Below, piece after piece: positions 18,502-28,205 of a stretch of DNA of 28,677 nucleotides (the first letter of the stretch is position 1; each line of letters starts with the position of its first letter). A program made the translations under genes and the position numbers. The stretch is taken from contig JAPZLL010000087.1 of the NCBI GenBank assembly GCA_036250225.1, positions 1-28,677 of the forward strand, written 5' to 3'. The notes beneath the pieces are model-generated. The model did not search any database. It was not told the origin of the DNA and was given only the letters and a program-made list of their open reading frames with translations. The stretch is from Cercophora sp. LCS_1 (taxonomy: Eukaryota > Ascomycota > Sordariomycetes > Sordariales > Lasiosphaeriaceae).

Positions 18502-20622
18502 ATGGCGTTGTACTGCAGTTATCGCGAGATCATGGCTGCCGTCTGGTCCGACGCGCTCCTACCTTGGTGCCTCGCATTCGTGGCCCTCCAGCTGCTGCTT
18601 ATCATTTACTGGTCACTTGACCCAAGCTCCCTGCTGCACGGCAAACGCACGTCGGCCCAAAACGTGAGTCCCCTCGTTCCTTCCGTCACCGCCACCACCA
18701 CTTGCACTCGCACTCGCATTCGCACTCGGACGGCAAGCATGCCAAACAAGAGTATTCCTACCAACACCAGAAACTCCGAGGCCACCAGCGACTCCAACAC
18801 CACCACAAGCAGCAGCTCAGATGCCACAAGCAGCAGCTCAGATGCCACAAGCGACTCAGAGGCGGCCAGAAGCAGCAGCAGCAGCAAGCCGGCACGGATG
18901 CGAGTCGCTGTCAGGGATCCAATTGCATCGCGTTTTGCTTTTGGCAGGATTGCGCAATGGGCGCACCAGTTTCGACACTGCGTGGCTGTCGCGGCACTTG
19001 GTCGACTCTGGGCGGGCCAATGTCGTCGACGCTACGCCACGGCCGCCGCAAGCATCGCTCTTGCGGTCTCCCTCGCGCGCGCATGGCACATTCAGCTTCA
19101 CCACATGGTTTTCGCCCCCGGCGTCGACATTTATGCCGACGGTGCTGTTCGCTTCACCCCTTTGTTGGTTCTGGACAGCCTCGGGGAGCTCCTGTGCACA
19201 CACGCGGGCATCCCGCCGGTCGAATTCTTCGAAATCAACACATTGGTGCTGGACGGCGTGCCCGCAGGGCCTATGAGCCTCAACCTCGTGCTGAGGGAGA
19301 TAGAATATCTGCTCATGGATGTCTGCACCCTCGCGGTACGCAACTCCTCCAACAGGAGAGTCAACGGCAGCGATGACGACGACGAGATGCTGCGCAGGGC
19401 CCGTCTCGGCCTCGAGGCTGAGTGCGCCATGCTCAGGAAGAGTGGTAGCGTCGCTAAAGAGGTGCGCGGCCCTGTATTGATGATGGAGGGTCTCTTCGAC
19501 CCCCGCTATGAGGATGGCAACAGCTCATGGTCACGCGATGGGCTCGTCCTTTCAAACGAGATCCTCTCCAAAGTCAAAGTCCTCAGACACACGTGCCGGG
19601 ATGGGGATGGCTTCGATCAGTTAGGCCCTACCAAATACCGGCGATGCTCTCGCTGGCTCATAGATATGCTTCAACGCGTGGTCGACTCGGCGTGGTGGGT
19701 GGACGAGTCCTACACTACGCTGGAGCGCGACTTGCACCTGGCCCTGGAGGGTATCCACGCAATCCGCTCGAGCATCCCAACGATCGACATGCTGGTGGGT
19801 ACGCTCGCCCAAGGCGCCGAGGTCATCGCCGATGCTCGAGCAGCTATATCCCAGAGGGCGCCTCAGAGAGAGTCCTTCGGGTCAGGCTTTTGGAAGAAAA
19901 AGAAGGCTCGCCCTATGGACGCTACCTACGCCAGAGAGCTCTTGCGCGCTATAAATGTCCCCCGTGCGCTCCAGCACCTCGATACCGTCGCCTTGGAACC
20001 CGCTCAGCGCGTCTTGAACCGCACCTATCTGCAGGTCCGCGATCAGGCCTTGCCAGGCTGGAAGCGCGTCCGCGACCAGCTCAAGGCCATGTCGGCACAC
20101 CCCATCCCGAAAGTCACGTTTGCCCGCCATGCGTGTTCAACCACAGCGCCCTCCAAGGTCGTTATAGTTGGCCAGCTGCCTCCGGAGGACGGTGTTTGGG
20201 TTGACGGCAACGTTATCCGCTATCTCCCGGCCATTCCACAGGCCAGGAAATTGTTGGAATCGGCAAATCATGAGGTAAAGATGACCACCAATCGTATAAT
20301 TTACGAGATTGGCCTGGTATGTTACCCCCCTGCTACCATTTATGTTCCCCTACTATACTAATCAATTACCCCCCCCCAATCACAGGCGAAAAGCCGCAGG
20401 CTTAATAAGGCGTCCGATCTCCCTGATACCTTCTTCGACTTTGGCGACTGGGATGCCGAGGCGATCGAGGCCTGGAACGCAGCAACCCGAGAGAGGGCCG
20501 AGAGGCTGAAGGAGGCTCTCAGGAAGGGGACCCTTACCTTCATCATCAATGGCCGTAACGTCACCATCACCGAGCTCGCCGACATGATCAGGAGGGGAAA
20601 GCGTCGACCTTGGTTCGCCTGA
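18502..20622 (+). CDS. Unrecognised 683-residue membrane-anchored protein, two exons
   Basis: Exon 1 is 18502-20316. The intron is 20317-20385 (GTATGT donor, TACTAATC branch, CACAG acceptor, phase 0, 69 nt). Exon 2 is 20386-20622, ending TGA. The start is the first in-frame ATG (reading MALYCSYREI). Residues 12-37 (LLPWCLAFVALQLLLIIYW) are a membrane anchor. Residues 60-130 are Ser/Thr/Arg-rich with a 21-bp tandem repeat (18809-18850) and probably disordered. Residues 178-200 (ATAAASIALAVSLARAWHI) are a second hydrophobic helix. The rest is helical, with a basic patch FWKKKKAR at 463-470. Exon 2 ends in a charged helix plus a short beta-like segment (TFIINGRNVTITELADMIRR). No known domain. 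Size and architecture parallel the 697-residue protein on the other side of the J-like gene. Confidence 0.78.
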
Positions 20623-20739
20623 TTGATGCCGTTGTTGTACTGGCAATGCCCAGCCTACTATTGCGGGTTCATGGCTCAGGAGTACGTTTAATGTTGAGGT
20701 TTAGGAGATAAAACTATTCGGCTTGTGGGAGATCACATC

Positions 20740-20928
20740 ATGCACACATCTGGTTTCTATACTGGCCCAGCCGCCTCCAGTTTCTTAAAGCGTCTGCCTA
20801 ACCTCGGGTACAAGTATACCTTCCTGTCTGCTCTGCTGCTTGCTCTCTCTCTTCCCGTTGCTGGCAAGATGGAATTCAGCCACACTCTGGCAGTCCTTAT
20901 TGGAGTTGGAAGTCCGTTTCCTCTGTGA
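20740..20928 (+). CDS. Possible small secreted or membrane protein
   Basis: An ORF of 62 codons begins MHTSGFYTGPAASSFLKR and has a hydrophobic core FLSALLLALSLPVAGK resembling a signal peptide with an Ala-X-Gly cleavage site. The rest is short. No homologue or intron is evident, and the ORF could be chance in the 3' flank of the upstream gene. Confidence 0.2.
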   Translation: MHTSGFYTGPAASSFLKRLPNLGYKYTFLSALLLALSLPVAGKMEFSHTLAVLIGVGSPFPL

Positions 20929-21253
20929 TCTCTTGGGCTTGGCTGCGCGTACTTCAGCCGCGCGCGCTCGAATTCGCCGCAATCACCGTTGATACCATGC
21001 GAATATTGTCGATTCTTGAAATCAGGTCACTGAGCGAGGCATGGCAAGAACGAGTGTGAGAAGAAGGTTGAAAGGTTAATGAATTTCCAACTCTCTGGTG
21101 GAAGAAAGCCAGCTATATATATCTGTGTGGGTTGGCCAGTGCTGCGAAGCAGCACAGGCCACCACGGCTGTCGCCGTGGCATGGTCCCCCTTGCACTCCA
21201 CAGTTTTTTCCTCTCCAACAACTTCACTGCAGTGCATCCGCCCAACTATAAAC

Positions 21254-22142
21254 ATGTCTACATCCTCACACATTATCGGCCCTATAGAGGGATCTCCGCA
21301 CACACATACCATCATATTGTTACACGGGCGCGACAGTCAAGCATCCGAATTCGCCTCGGAATTCCTCGAGTGCGAGGCCACCGGTCCCGAGGCGGATCGC
21401 ACATTGACAGCACTCTTCCCGACAGTCAGATGGGTGTTTCCGCAAGCAAAAACTCTCCGATCCGAACGTTTCGATACCGACATGTCACAGTGGTTCGACA
21501 TGTGGTCACTTGAGGACGCACAAGAGCGCAGCGAGTTGCAAGTTCCGGGGCTACAGTCAAGCGTTGATCTCATCATCAAAATCACCAAGGACGAGGAGCT
21601 GTTTGTTCCAAGGGGCAGAATATTCCTGGGTGGAATAAGCCAGGGATTTGCAACGTATGTTCTCCTGTCCCCCCTCCCCACAGCCAATTCCCCTGCCTAT
21701 TGACCCCTAGAGCTAACATTTGATTCGGTTTAGATCGCTGGCTGCACTCTTTGCTGATGGCCAAGGGGGCTTCGCAGGTCTCTGTGGTTTTTGCAGCTGG
21801 CTGCCGCTTGCGAATGAAGCTGCGTCTTTGATCCGCACAAGCTTCGATTCTGCGGAACGGCTTGCCAGCATGCAGCGGCTCTACGCTGCTGCCGAAAGCG
21901 GACAAGAGCCATTGGCGTCTACGCTGCCGTCACAGCTCAGATCGATACCCATTTTCCTTGAGCACAGTCGAGACGATCCTGTCATATCTGTTGAGAACAT
22001 GGCGGGCATACGGGAAACGCTGGGGAAGCTCGGCTTTGAAGACGTCACATGGTATGAATATGAAGACGGCGGACACTGGATCAATGAGCCTCAGGGAGTT
22101 GACGATTTCGTGAACTTCTTGCGACAGGCCATATGCGAGTAA
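21254..22142 (+). CDS. Acyl-protein thioesterase / carboxylesterase-like alpha/beta hydrolase
   Basis: Exon 1 21254-21654, intron 21655-21733 (GTATGT, GCTAACA branch, GGTTTAG; 79 nt), exon 2 21734-22142, stop TAA; 269 residues. The protein matches the Abhydrolase_2 (phospholipase/carboxylesterase, APT1-like) family. It has the oxyanion strand TIILLHGRDS near the start, the nucleophile elbow GGISQG with Ser129, the acid EHSRDDPV with Asp215, and GGHWI with His248, in the right order and spacing. The intron falls just after the nucleophile elbow, within the Thr codon of GFAT. The family hydrolyses thioester or ester bonds of acylated proteins or lysolipids in the cytosol; the actual substrate cannot be told. 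Length is slightly above the usual 225-240. It is the most ordinary and best-supported gene here. Confidence 0.9.
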
Positions 22143-22757
22143 GGGTTGGGTGGGGGAGTGGTGCACTAGGATCACCGCCAATCCCGGATGGGGCATTCTG
22201 TGCTGTGGTGGGCAGCACTGCCGCCGCCACGCAGCGGTGTGCGTCACCCCCCAAACTAAGCAGCAGATCTAAGCTAGCACTTTTTCCAGATACTGCCAAA
22301 ATTCACCCCCTCCATCAATTCCACATTTTCCAACCGTCCATCCTGAACTACGCTGACATGCTGAAAGAGATGACAATGAAGCCGCAGGGCGCCCAAGTCA
22401 TTGGCCAAGTTTTTGTAGGGCCGCCAACTGCGCGCCAGCTGTGATTCTCTACACAGGGTGACATCTCCCTCTCCCTCTGTTCCCCTGCTGTGGCTGGAGG
22501 TCACAAAAGCTAATCAGCACATGAATGGCAATAGACAAGGTCATGCACGACGAAATTTGTGGCCTGATACTGGTCAACAAGGTTCGACCAGCGAACCTTG
22601 AGCTCAATTGGCGTAAACCAAGGTGTCAGGGGCGTTCAGCATGTGACACAACGACATGTGTCCCCATCTGCAACGGCTTCCCCCTCCCTCACGCCGCTCA
22701 GTCTCTTCTGCTCCGAGGTAGAGACATCGCATCAAATCTTGGGGCTCTCCTTCTGTC
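22143..22757. other. Spacer without a supported gene
   Basis: Open frames here have no domain and atypical composition. It links the hydrolase gene to the actin fragment. Confidence 0.4.
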
Positions 22758-22774
22758 GGGGGGGGGGGGGGGGG
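22758..22774. repeat. G17 homopolymer
   Basis: Seventeen consecutive G on the plus strand, directly 5' of the actin-like fragment. It may mark a slippage hotspot or a junction. It could form a G-quadruplex. Confidence 0.9.
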
Positions 22775-22799
22775 TCCGAAACCAGATGATGCAACACTG

Positions 22800-23003
22800 A
22801 TGGACATAAAGGACAAGTTTTGCCGCATCGAGTTGGACCCGTATCGTGGCGTGGATGAAAAGTCTTTGGAGGCGGAAAAGTATACCCTGCCTGATGGGAA
22901 GGTTATCACCATTGGCCCACCAAGCCCTGACAGGCTAATAAGAAAGGACCCGGAGACCCAGGGCTCACAGCTCGGGTCCACGGGTCCATGTGAACAGCGT
23001 TAA
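22800..23003 (+). pseudogene. Actin-family gene fragment
   Basis: The frame reads MDIKDKFCRIELDP, then a short divergent stretch, then EAEKYTLPDGKVITIG. This is the actin segment 'DIKEKLCYVALD... YELPDGQVITIG' (about residues 211-247 of actin), with about half the residues kept. Actin similarity stops after about 40 residues. The frame then runs through unrelated sequence to TAA at 23003. No other actin exon is near, and the region upstream is G17. It is best seen as a stray fragment of a divergent actin or actin-related gene, not a working gene. Confidence 0.6.
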
Positions 23004-23618
23004 TTTTCTGGAGTCTTCCCATTCCGATAATGTGGCGTTGGGTCCCCCGTGATTGCCGGAATGTCCTTTGCAAAGTACCATTGAGTAACGTGCCCTCACC
23101 GCGCCCTCGCCTGCATTATGCAATGTCTTGTGCCTTTTGTCACCTTGAAGACGCGAATGACGCCGAGACGCTGTGCCAAGGGAGGCATTTGCAAAGGTTG
23201 CCTTGTCGGCCTTCCTAATGGGCATATATGCGGCCCGTTCTCCCTGCAGGTGGCCCATCTCTTTCTGCGTCACCGACCTCTGCCAATCCCCAGGTCCCTC
23301 TGGCGGCGGATGGCGGTGTGAAATGGCAATGTCGGTGTCAGGCGGGCCGCGAAAACAGCACTGTGCAAGTTGTTTGAGAAGGGTTATTATTGATGGACTG
23401 CAGCCCAATCCAGTTTCAGACAGGATCACCAGCCCAGCCGTATAAGTAGCATCGCCGCCGGCATCGACATGCCCATCCGCGCGCCGTTTCCCAGAGCCTC
23501 CTTAGCAGATAATAACGACCCAACAAGCCGTCCTGGCAAGCTATTCCTCATCAGCAAGCTATCTTCAGCAACCTGTCTTCCAGCCCCGGTGAGTAGTCTG
23601 CTGCGGTCGATTGGCGCC
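23004..23618. other. Spacer without a supported gene
   Basis: A 154-codon minus-strand frame crosses this stretch (22965-23429) but shows no domain, and its composition looks like chance. Nothing else is seen. Confidence 0.4.
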
Positions 23619-25082
23619 CTAACAAATAGAACAGTTGAGACCATGGACCATTGGAGCAAGGTCGTCCACTAAACCAGCCTGCCTGAATCGTGTGATAAGA
23701 CTTCCCCCAAGGCTGTTCGCTCGTTCGGGGTGATCTTGACGAGTGCCGTCTGTTGCTGTGGTGGTAGTATTGATAGCTTGGTCGATGTCGTCTATCGAGC
23801 CAGTTTTCCGGAATCGCATACCAAGACTATGTCCGAAGTTGGCTAAATGTCTAGCTCGGTCGGGGTGGCCTTGAGGTGTTGTATTTCCTGCTATTGTAGC
23901 AATATCGACGTTAAGGTCGTCTACCGAACCAGTCTGCCTGAATCGTGTAATAAGACTTCCCCAAGGCTGTTCAACCAACTAGCTCGTTCGGGGTGATCTT
24001 GAGGTGTCTACTGCCGTTGTAGCTGTTCAACCAACTAGCTCGGTCGGGGTGGCCTTGAGGTGTGGTGTTCACTGCCGTTGTACCAATGTCGACAGCACGG
24101 TTAAGGTCGTCTACTGAACCAGTCTGCCTGGGTCGTGTGATAAGACTTCCCTCAAGGTTATTCAACCAGCCAGCTCGTTCGGGGTAATCTTGAGGTGTAA
24201 TACCTGCTGCCGTTGTACCAATATCGACAGCACGGTTAAGGTTGTCCATTGAGCTGTTCCGTCTGAATCGCAAGTCAAGCCAGACTGCAAGATTATTGAA
24301 CCGGCGAGCTCGGTCGGGATGGCCTTGAGGAGTAGCACTTGTTGCTGCTGTCACACAACCGACAGCATGGTTGAGGCCGCCCATCGAACCAGTTCGTTGG
24401 AATCGTTTGCCAAGATGACCTCCAAGGTTATTCAACCAGCCAGCTCGGTCAGGGTGATCTTGTTGTGGCAATCTCGACAGCACGGTTGAGGTCGTTTGTC
24501 GAGCCGGTCCGTCGGCATCGCGTACCGAGACTGTTTCCGGGGCTGTTCGAGCATCTAGCCCGGTCGGGGTGGTCTCGGCCTCGTTCAAATCGTCGTTGAG
24601 GTTGCCGGTTTGCTGGTAGCTCTTGGCTAATCGCATCGCTCGACAGCTCAAATGGCGCGTTGAGATACCGATTTCGTCAATGCTGGTTCTTGGCCTATTC
24701 TTTGGCTACTGGACATCACCATCTTAGCAGCCAGCCATCTCCTGCAGAATGAGTACGCCTGAAAGCTCCAAGCGCCTCTTGGCTGCAACGAACCTATGCT
24801 GGCGCACCGAGGCCGACATCGTGTTGAAGATGCGAGACTGCCGGATGCGATCAGGGTGGTCTCAGCCTCGTTCACATCGTTGGGGTTGCCGGTTTGCTGG
24901 TAGCTCTTCGCTAATTGTATCGCTCGACGCTCAAATGGCGCGGTTCTTGGCCTTGGTCGGCAAGAGCCTTTCCTTGGGGCGTCCGACGGACGATGAATAC
25001 GAGTCGTCGGCAGTCCTGAACCCGGATCTGGACGAAGTAACGTAGTTGCATTCGGATCTTCAAAGTGGTACGGTAGGCCCAA
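23619..25082 (-). pseudogene. Decayed tetratricopeptide (TPR, kinesin-light-chain-like) array
   Basis: Minus-strand frames contain at least seven copies of a 42-45 residue unit of the type RFRQTGSVDDLNRAVDIGTT followed by PQGHPDRAXWLNNLG. This is the fungal TPR unit found in proteins that often end in a CHAT protease or start with an NB-ARC/NACHT or lipase domain. Three frames are used in turn (25082-24648, 24651-23971, 23978-23619), so at least two frameshifts have occurred, and one unit is truncated. No N-terminal effector or C-terminal CHAT domain is present. It is a fragment of a larger repeat gene, with an internal duplication near its 5' end. Confidence 0.75.
24567..24942. repeat. Direct duplication inside the TPR relic
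   Basis: A block ending in GTTGCCGGTTTGCTGGTAGC and TCAAATGGCGCG occurs at about 24567-24659 and again at about 24855-24942 with about 90 percent identity, 285 nt apart. It encodes the RLAKSYQQTGN...NEAETT segment twice. It is probably an unequal-exchange product. Confidence 0.8.
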
Positions 25083-25751
25083 GTCGCTGCGCTAACTCGA
25101 CTACCTAGCAGAGGAGCAACGGCATCCGAGTTCGGTTTGGCTCGAGGTATCGCCGCTTTTCCCCGATCCCCCCATACATTGCAGCCTTTTTCCAACCCAG
25201 ACTTTCCAACAGCCCCTGGCGGGATTGGATCGCTCCCCCGTCAGGTCAATCGGATCTATATCAGACTCTTGCCACGTCCTCGTTGGTCTTCGCGAACGCC
25301 TTGGCCGCCAGGGCTCGTAAACAATGTTACAGGCTGGTGGTAATGGCAATGGCGGTGGCGGCAGCGGTGGTGGCGATGGTGACCATTCCAGGGGCGGGGT
25401 AAGGCGGCCTTTCGGCGCCCTACAGTGGGTGGTGGCGGTTCCGGTTGCGGAATCAGCGGCCGGCAGCGGACGGCTTCCAGCGGCCAGTAGCGATCGGCTT
25501 CAGGCGGTGTTTGATAAGTGAAAAATTCGCTTATCTGCGGCCACTTATCACCGCGCCCGCAGGCGATTACAAGGAGAGGGTTATTGGTGGCGGTGGTGGC
25601 CGGAAGCGGTTTAGCCGATTACGGCGCAATTGCGCGCCCCCTCTCCCCGCCTTTTCCTCTGGCCCTCCAATCCATTGCATCACCACGAATCCTTCCGCTC
25701 CCACGCACCAATCAATTGCGCATCCTCTCCCATCGCATTTTCCAAGCCTCA
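25083..25751. other. Upstream region of right HNH_2 gene
   Basis: It holds a Gly-rich trinucleotide stretch (25330-25390, GGTGGC type), the hairpin at 25512-25550, and a CT-rich leader before the ATG at 25752. The HNH frame is open upstream to about 25518, but the first convincing start in protein-like sequence is 25752. Confidence 0.5.
25512..25550. repeat. Inverted repeat with GATA cores
   Basis: Perfect 9-bp arms TGATAAGTG (25512-25520) and CACTTATCA (25542-25550) around a 21-nt loop that holds another TTATC. Each arm contains a GATA motif, so it could be a GATA-factor site pair or a short transposon scar. Confidence 0.55.
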
Positions 25752-27160
25752 ATGCAGCGAACCATGGACGACCGATACAAGGATTTCCAGGCGAAAATGG
25801 CTGGAAACGAGAGAGCACAGCGCGAGCTCCAACGTCTCCTGGACAACTCGGACAAGATGCCCGAGCAGCAAAGCGCTGCTGAACTTCTCCCCGTGGAGGA
25901 GATGGAAGAACGGCTCCAGTACATCAACATGCTGGAGAAGCATTGGCATGACAATTTTGCCGTTTTGTCGCAGAAGCCCGAAGATGCGTACCGTGGCTTT
26001 AACGACGCAGAGCTTTCGGGCTTGCTCCATATGGACACGGGTTATTTGCGTGATACGCTTATGAAGTGGTCTCACACCGGGTTGCTCATTCAAGATATTC
26101 AATGCATTCCAGCTGCACTTAAAATTTGTAAGTACCCTGCGCCTCTTTATTTTCCAGCCTAACCGCGCCTGCAGTTGCCACCAAGGCACTTTCAGCAGCC
26201 GAGGCAGAGGCAGCACAAGTAGTATCCAGAGAGATACCACCCCTTCGACCCCCTAGCGTATCATCCGCATCGGGCAATGACGACGACGAGAAAGAAGCCA
26301 CCGAGAAGCGCAGAAGCACCAAGTTGGACAGCTCTGGCAAAGCCCAGAGAAACAACTATTACGCCGAAAAACGGAGGCATCTGGACGGCCATCGGTGCGT
26401 GCTCACGGGCATTCGAGATGCACAAGTCTGCCACATTATCCCCTTTGCCGCCAACGCGACAAAGGATGGAATGGACCGATGGCATAAGGTTATACAGGCC
26501 TCAATGCAACTCTTTTTGCAGGAGAGACCGGGCGTTGATTTTGGTGCTGAAGCCCGTCTTCATTCTCTGTTTGGGTTCGAACAGGGAGTCAGCGGTCGAC
26601 ACTGGAACACTATTTCTCTCACGCCTACCATGCACGACTGGTGGGGCAGAGGATATTTTGGTCTGAAGTACATTGGTACGAATGACGCAAATGTCCAAGA
26701 CCCCAACGCTGTTGTTACGCTGCGAATCCAATTTCACTGGATGCCGTGGAGACACAGGAAGCTTGGACAGAAACCAGCACCCCTTGGACGAACCAGGGAG
26801 GATATTCTTGCCGCCATCCCAACTTCCTGCGGCCAACCTTCGAGTTGGCAAGGGGAGCCTATGGTAGCTATGTCCAGACCGGAGACGGGATTTAATCTCG
26901 AAACTGGCGATGTTTTCGGCATCCACATTCCGAGGCGTGACATGGAGAAAATGGTAGAAGCTTTTCGGATGCAGTGGGCTCTGATTAAGCTTCTTGCCAT
27001 GGCTGGGGGCGCTGAGGCGGTTGCAGACTACCCTGACGACCCCGAATTCCTGGATGAGAACTGGGAACTCCCTGGTTTCAAAGCCTGGCGTTTGGCGTGC
27101 ATGGACGAGTGGGCAGCCGTGGCCGAAGAGGAAAAGCGTGTTGAAGAGGGCGAGGAATAG
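25752..27160 (+). CDS. HNH_2-domain (HNH endonuclease-like) protein, two exons
   Basis: Exon 1 25752-26127; intron 26128-26174 (GTAAGT donor, CTAAC branch, TGCAG acceptor, 47 nt, phase 1); exon 2 26175-27160, TAG; 453 residues. The N-terminal 130 residues are helical and charged (MQRTMDDRYKDFQAKMAGNE). A disordered acidic/basic linker follows (about 126-185). The HNH_2 core starts with HRCVLTGIRDAQVCHIIPF (Cys211, His212), then HWNTISL (Asn270) and MHDWWGRG (His279). Asn and His are 9 apart, as in the left gene. It continues with IQFHWMPWR and FRMQWALIKL, again as in the left gene. Metal-dependent nuclease chemistry is expected from the motif; substrate and role are unknown. After the TAG the same frame stays open for 126 codons. 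Confidence 0.88.
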
Positions 27161-27541
27161 CGGTCCCGCCCTGAAGCTTCAGGCTCTTCCCCCCCCGTGC
27201 AGGAAGCATCAGGCTCTTCCCCCCCCGTGCAGGAAGCGTCAAGGGATGTTGCTGATGGCTCAGCTCCTGAGGAGGACAGGATTGAACCTGTGCAGCAGGT
27301 TCAGCCTGCACAGGTTCAGCAGGTTGATGGGAAGAAGGAAAAGCAGCGGGCCATCGTTGATGTTGTGGAGGTTGGTGAGGATGCTACAGTTACCCTTACC
27401 CACAAGGTCTCAAGGATAAACCTGAGGGAAAACTGGCGGAAGGCTAAGGATTTGAAGGGCAGTCTGCGCAAAGCTAAGGATGCCGTGAAGGGTAAAGTGA
27501 CGTCGTTATTTGGGGAACCAAACGAAGGTCAGGCGGCCTGA
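27161..27541 (+). pseudogene. In-frame downstream extension of the HNH_2 gene after TAG
   Basis: Directly after TAG (27158-27160), the same frame continues for 126 codons to TGA at 27539-27541. It encodes an acidic, Pro/Ser/Gln-rich tail (EASGSSPPVQ repeated; VQQVQPAQVQQV) and a basic helix NWRKAKDLKGSLRKAKDAVK. The composition is protein-like, so this was probably once part of the protein. A 45-nt candidate intron (GTGTTG near 27138 to CTTCAG at 27182) would remove the TAG and keep the frame, but its donor is weak. A C-to-T change of a CAG codon, or read-through, would also explain it. Confidence 0.5.
27173..27232 (+). repeat. 30-bp tandem repeat, two copies
   Basis: The units 27173-27202 and 27203-27232 differ by one base and include C8. 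Each encodes EASGSSPPVQ in the frame after the HNH_2 stop. Confidence 0.9.
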
Positions 27542-27619
27542 TACTAGATACAGCTGTAGTGTAATGTTATTTTTACCTAATTATTGAATTGGTGATGAAC
27601 AACACACACAGAACCCAGC

Positions 27620-27640
27620 GGTCGGCCTGGAAGGCCGACC
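27620..27640. terminator. Perfect hairpin downstream of HNH_2 gene
   Basis: GGTCGGCCT-GGA-AGGCCGACC, 9-bp perfect arms with a 3-nt loop. Not a bacterial-type terminator, as no T run follows. It may be an RNA or DNA hairpin at a transposon end or 3' UTR. Confidence 0.4.
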
Positions 27641-27683
27641 TATGAGCAGGCCTTCCTCTGATCGGAGGGAGGCATGTGGACGA

Positions 27684-27722
27684 CGTAGGATAACAACGTA
27701 GGAAAACAACGTAGGAAAACGA
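27684..27722 (+). repeat. 13-bp tandem repeat, three copies
   Basis: CGTAGGATAACAA, CGTAGGAAAACAA and CGTAGGAAAACGA in direct succession. Confidence 0.9.
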
Positions 27723-27752
27723 CAACGCACCTCTTCACCCCCGGAACTTCGC

Positions 27753-27858
27753 CATGGTGGTGAGTTGTTCTGTTCAATCTAAATCTGAGGCGCTGGCGCA
27801 ACACCTATGTCCAGGCGTCACGTGCCGAGCACGTGACAGCCTGTCGCTCACCACCGTG
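27753..27858. promoter_or_regulatory. Nested inverted repeats with paired CACGTG
   Basis: Outer arms CATGGTGGTGAG (27753-27764) and CTCACCACCGTG (27847-27858) pair with one mismatch. Inside lies the perfect 9-bp inverted repeat GTCACGTGC-CGA-GCACGTGAC (27817-27837), which puts two CACGTG E-boxes 11 bp apart (about one helical turn). CACGTG is the site of bHLH factors. Operator function is inferred. Confidence 0.5.
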
Positions 27859-28009
27859 ACTATGTACAAAAACGGAAAGGCAACCACAGGCCAGCTCTCC
27901 TTAGCCGTCACCCCAAGTTACTAATTATGCATTCATTGGTGATGGCCGCGTGTGCCGTGCGCGACTCCTTTGTCGGTACAAGAAGCCGAGCACCGAAGTT
28001 CGGGTGCAA

Positions 28010-28205
28010 ACATTGCAGGGTAAGCAGAAAAGCCGCCAGGTAGGCAAGGACCTTGGTGACAGTAGGCGATGCCCTGTGAAGAGAACTTGCAGGGTAGGCG
28101 AGAACCTTGGTTACAGTAAGTAATGCCCTGTAATATTGGTGGTAGTGCCCTGTAGAAAATATTTGCCGGGTAGGCAAGAAAGTTTGCAGGGTAGGCAAGG
28201 TTTTG
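28010..28205. repeat. Degenerate minisatellite
   Basis: Repeated TTGCAGGGTAGGCAAG and CCTTGGTGACAGTAGGCGAT, each followed by GCCCTGT, occur two to five times with unit length about 40-65 nt. It makes a spurious minus-strand ORF rich in Thr, Leu and Pro. Confidence 0.75.

Noticed and set aside
22965..23429. 154-codon minus-strand ORF
   Set aside because: No recognisable domain and no splice or start context. It overlaps the actin fragment on the other strand. Treated as chance.
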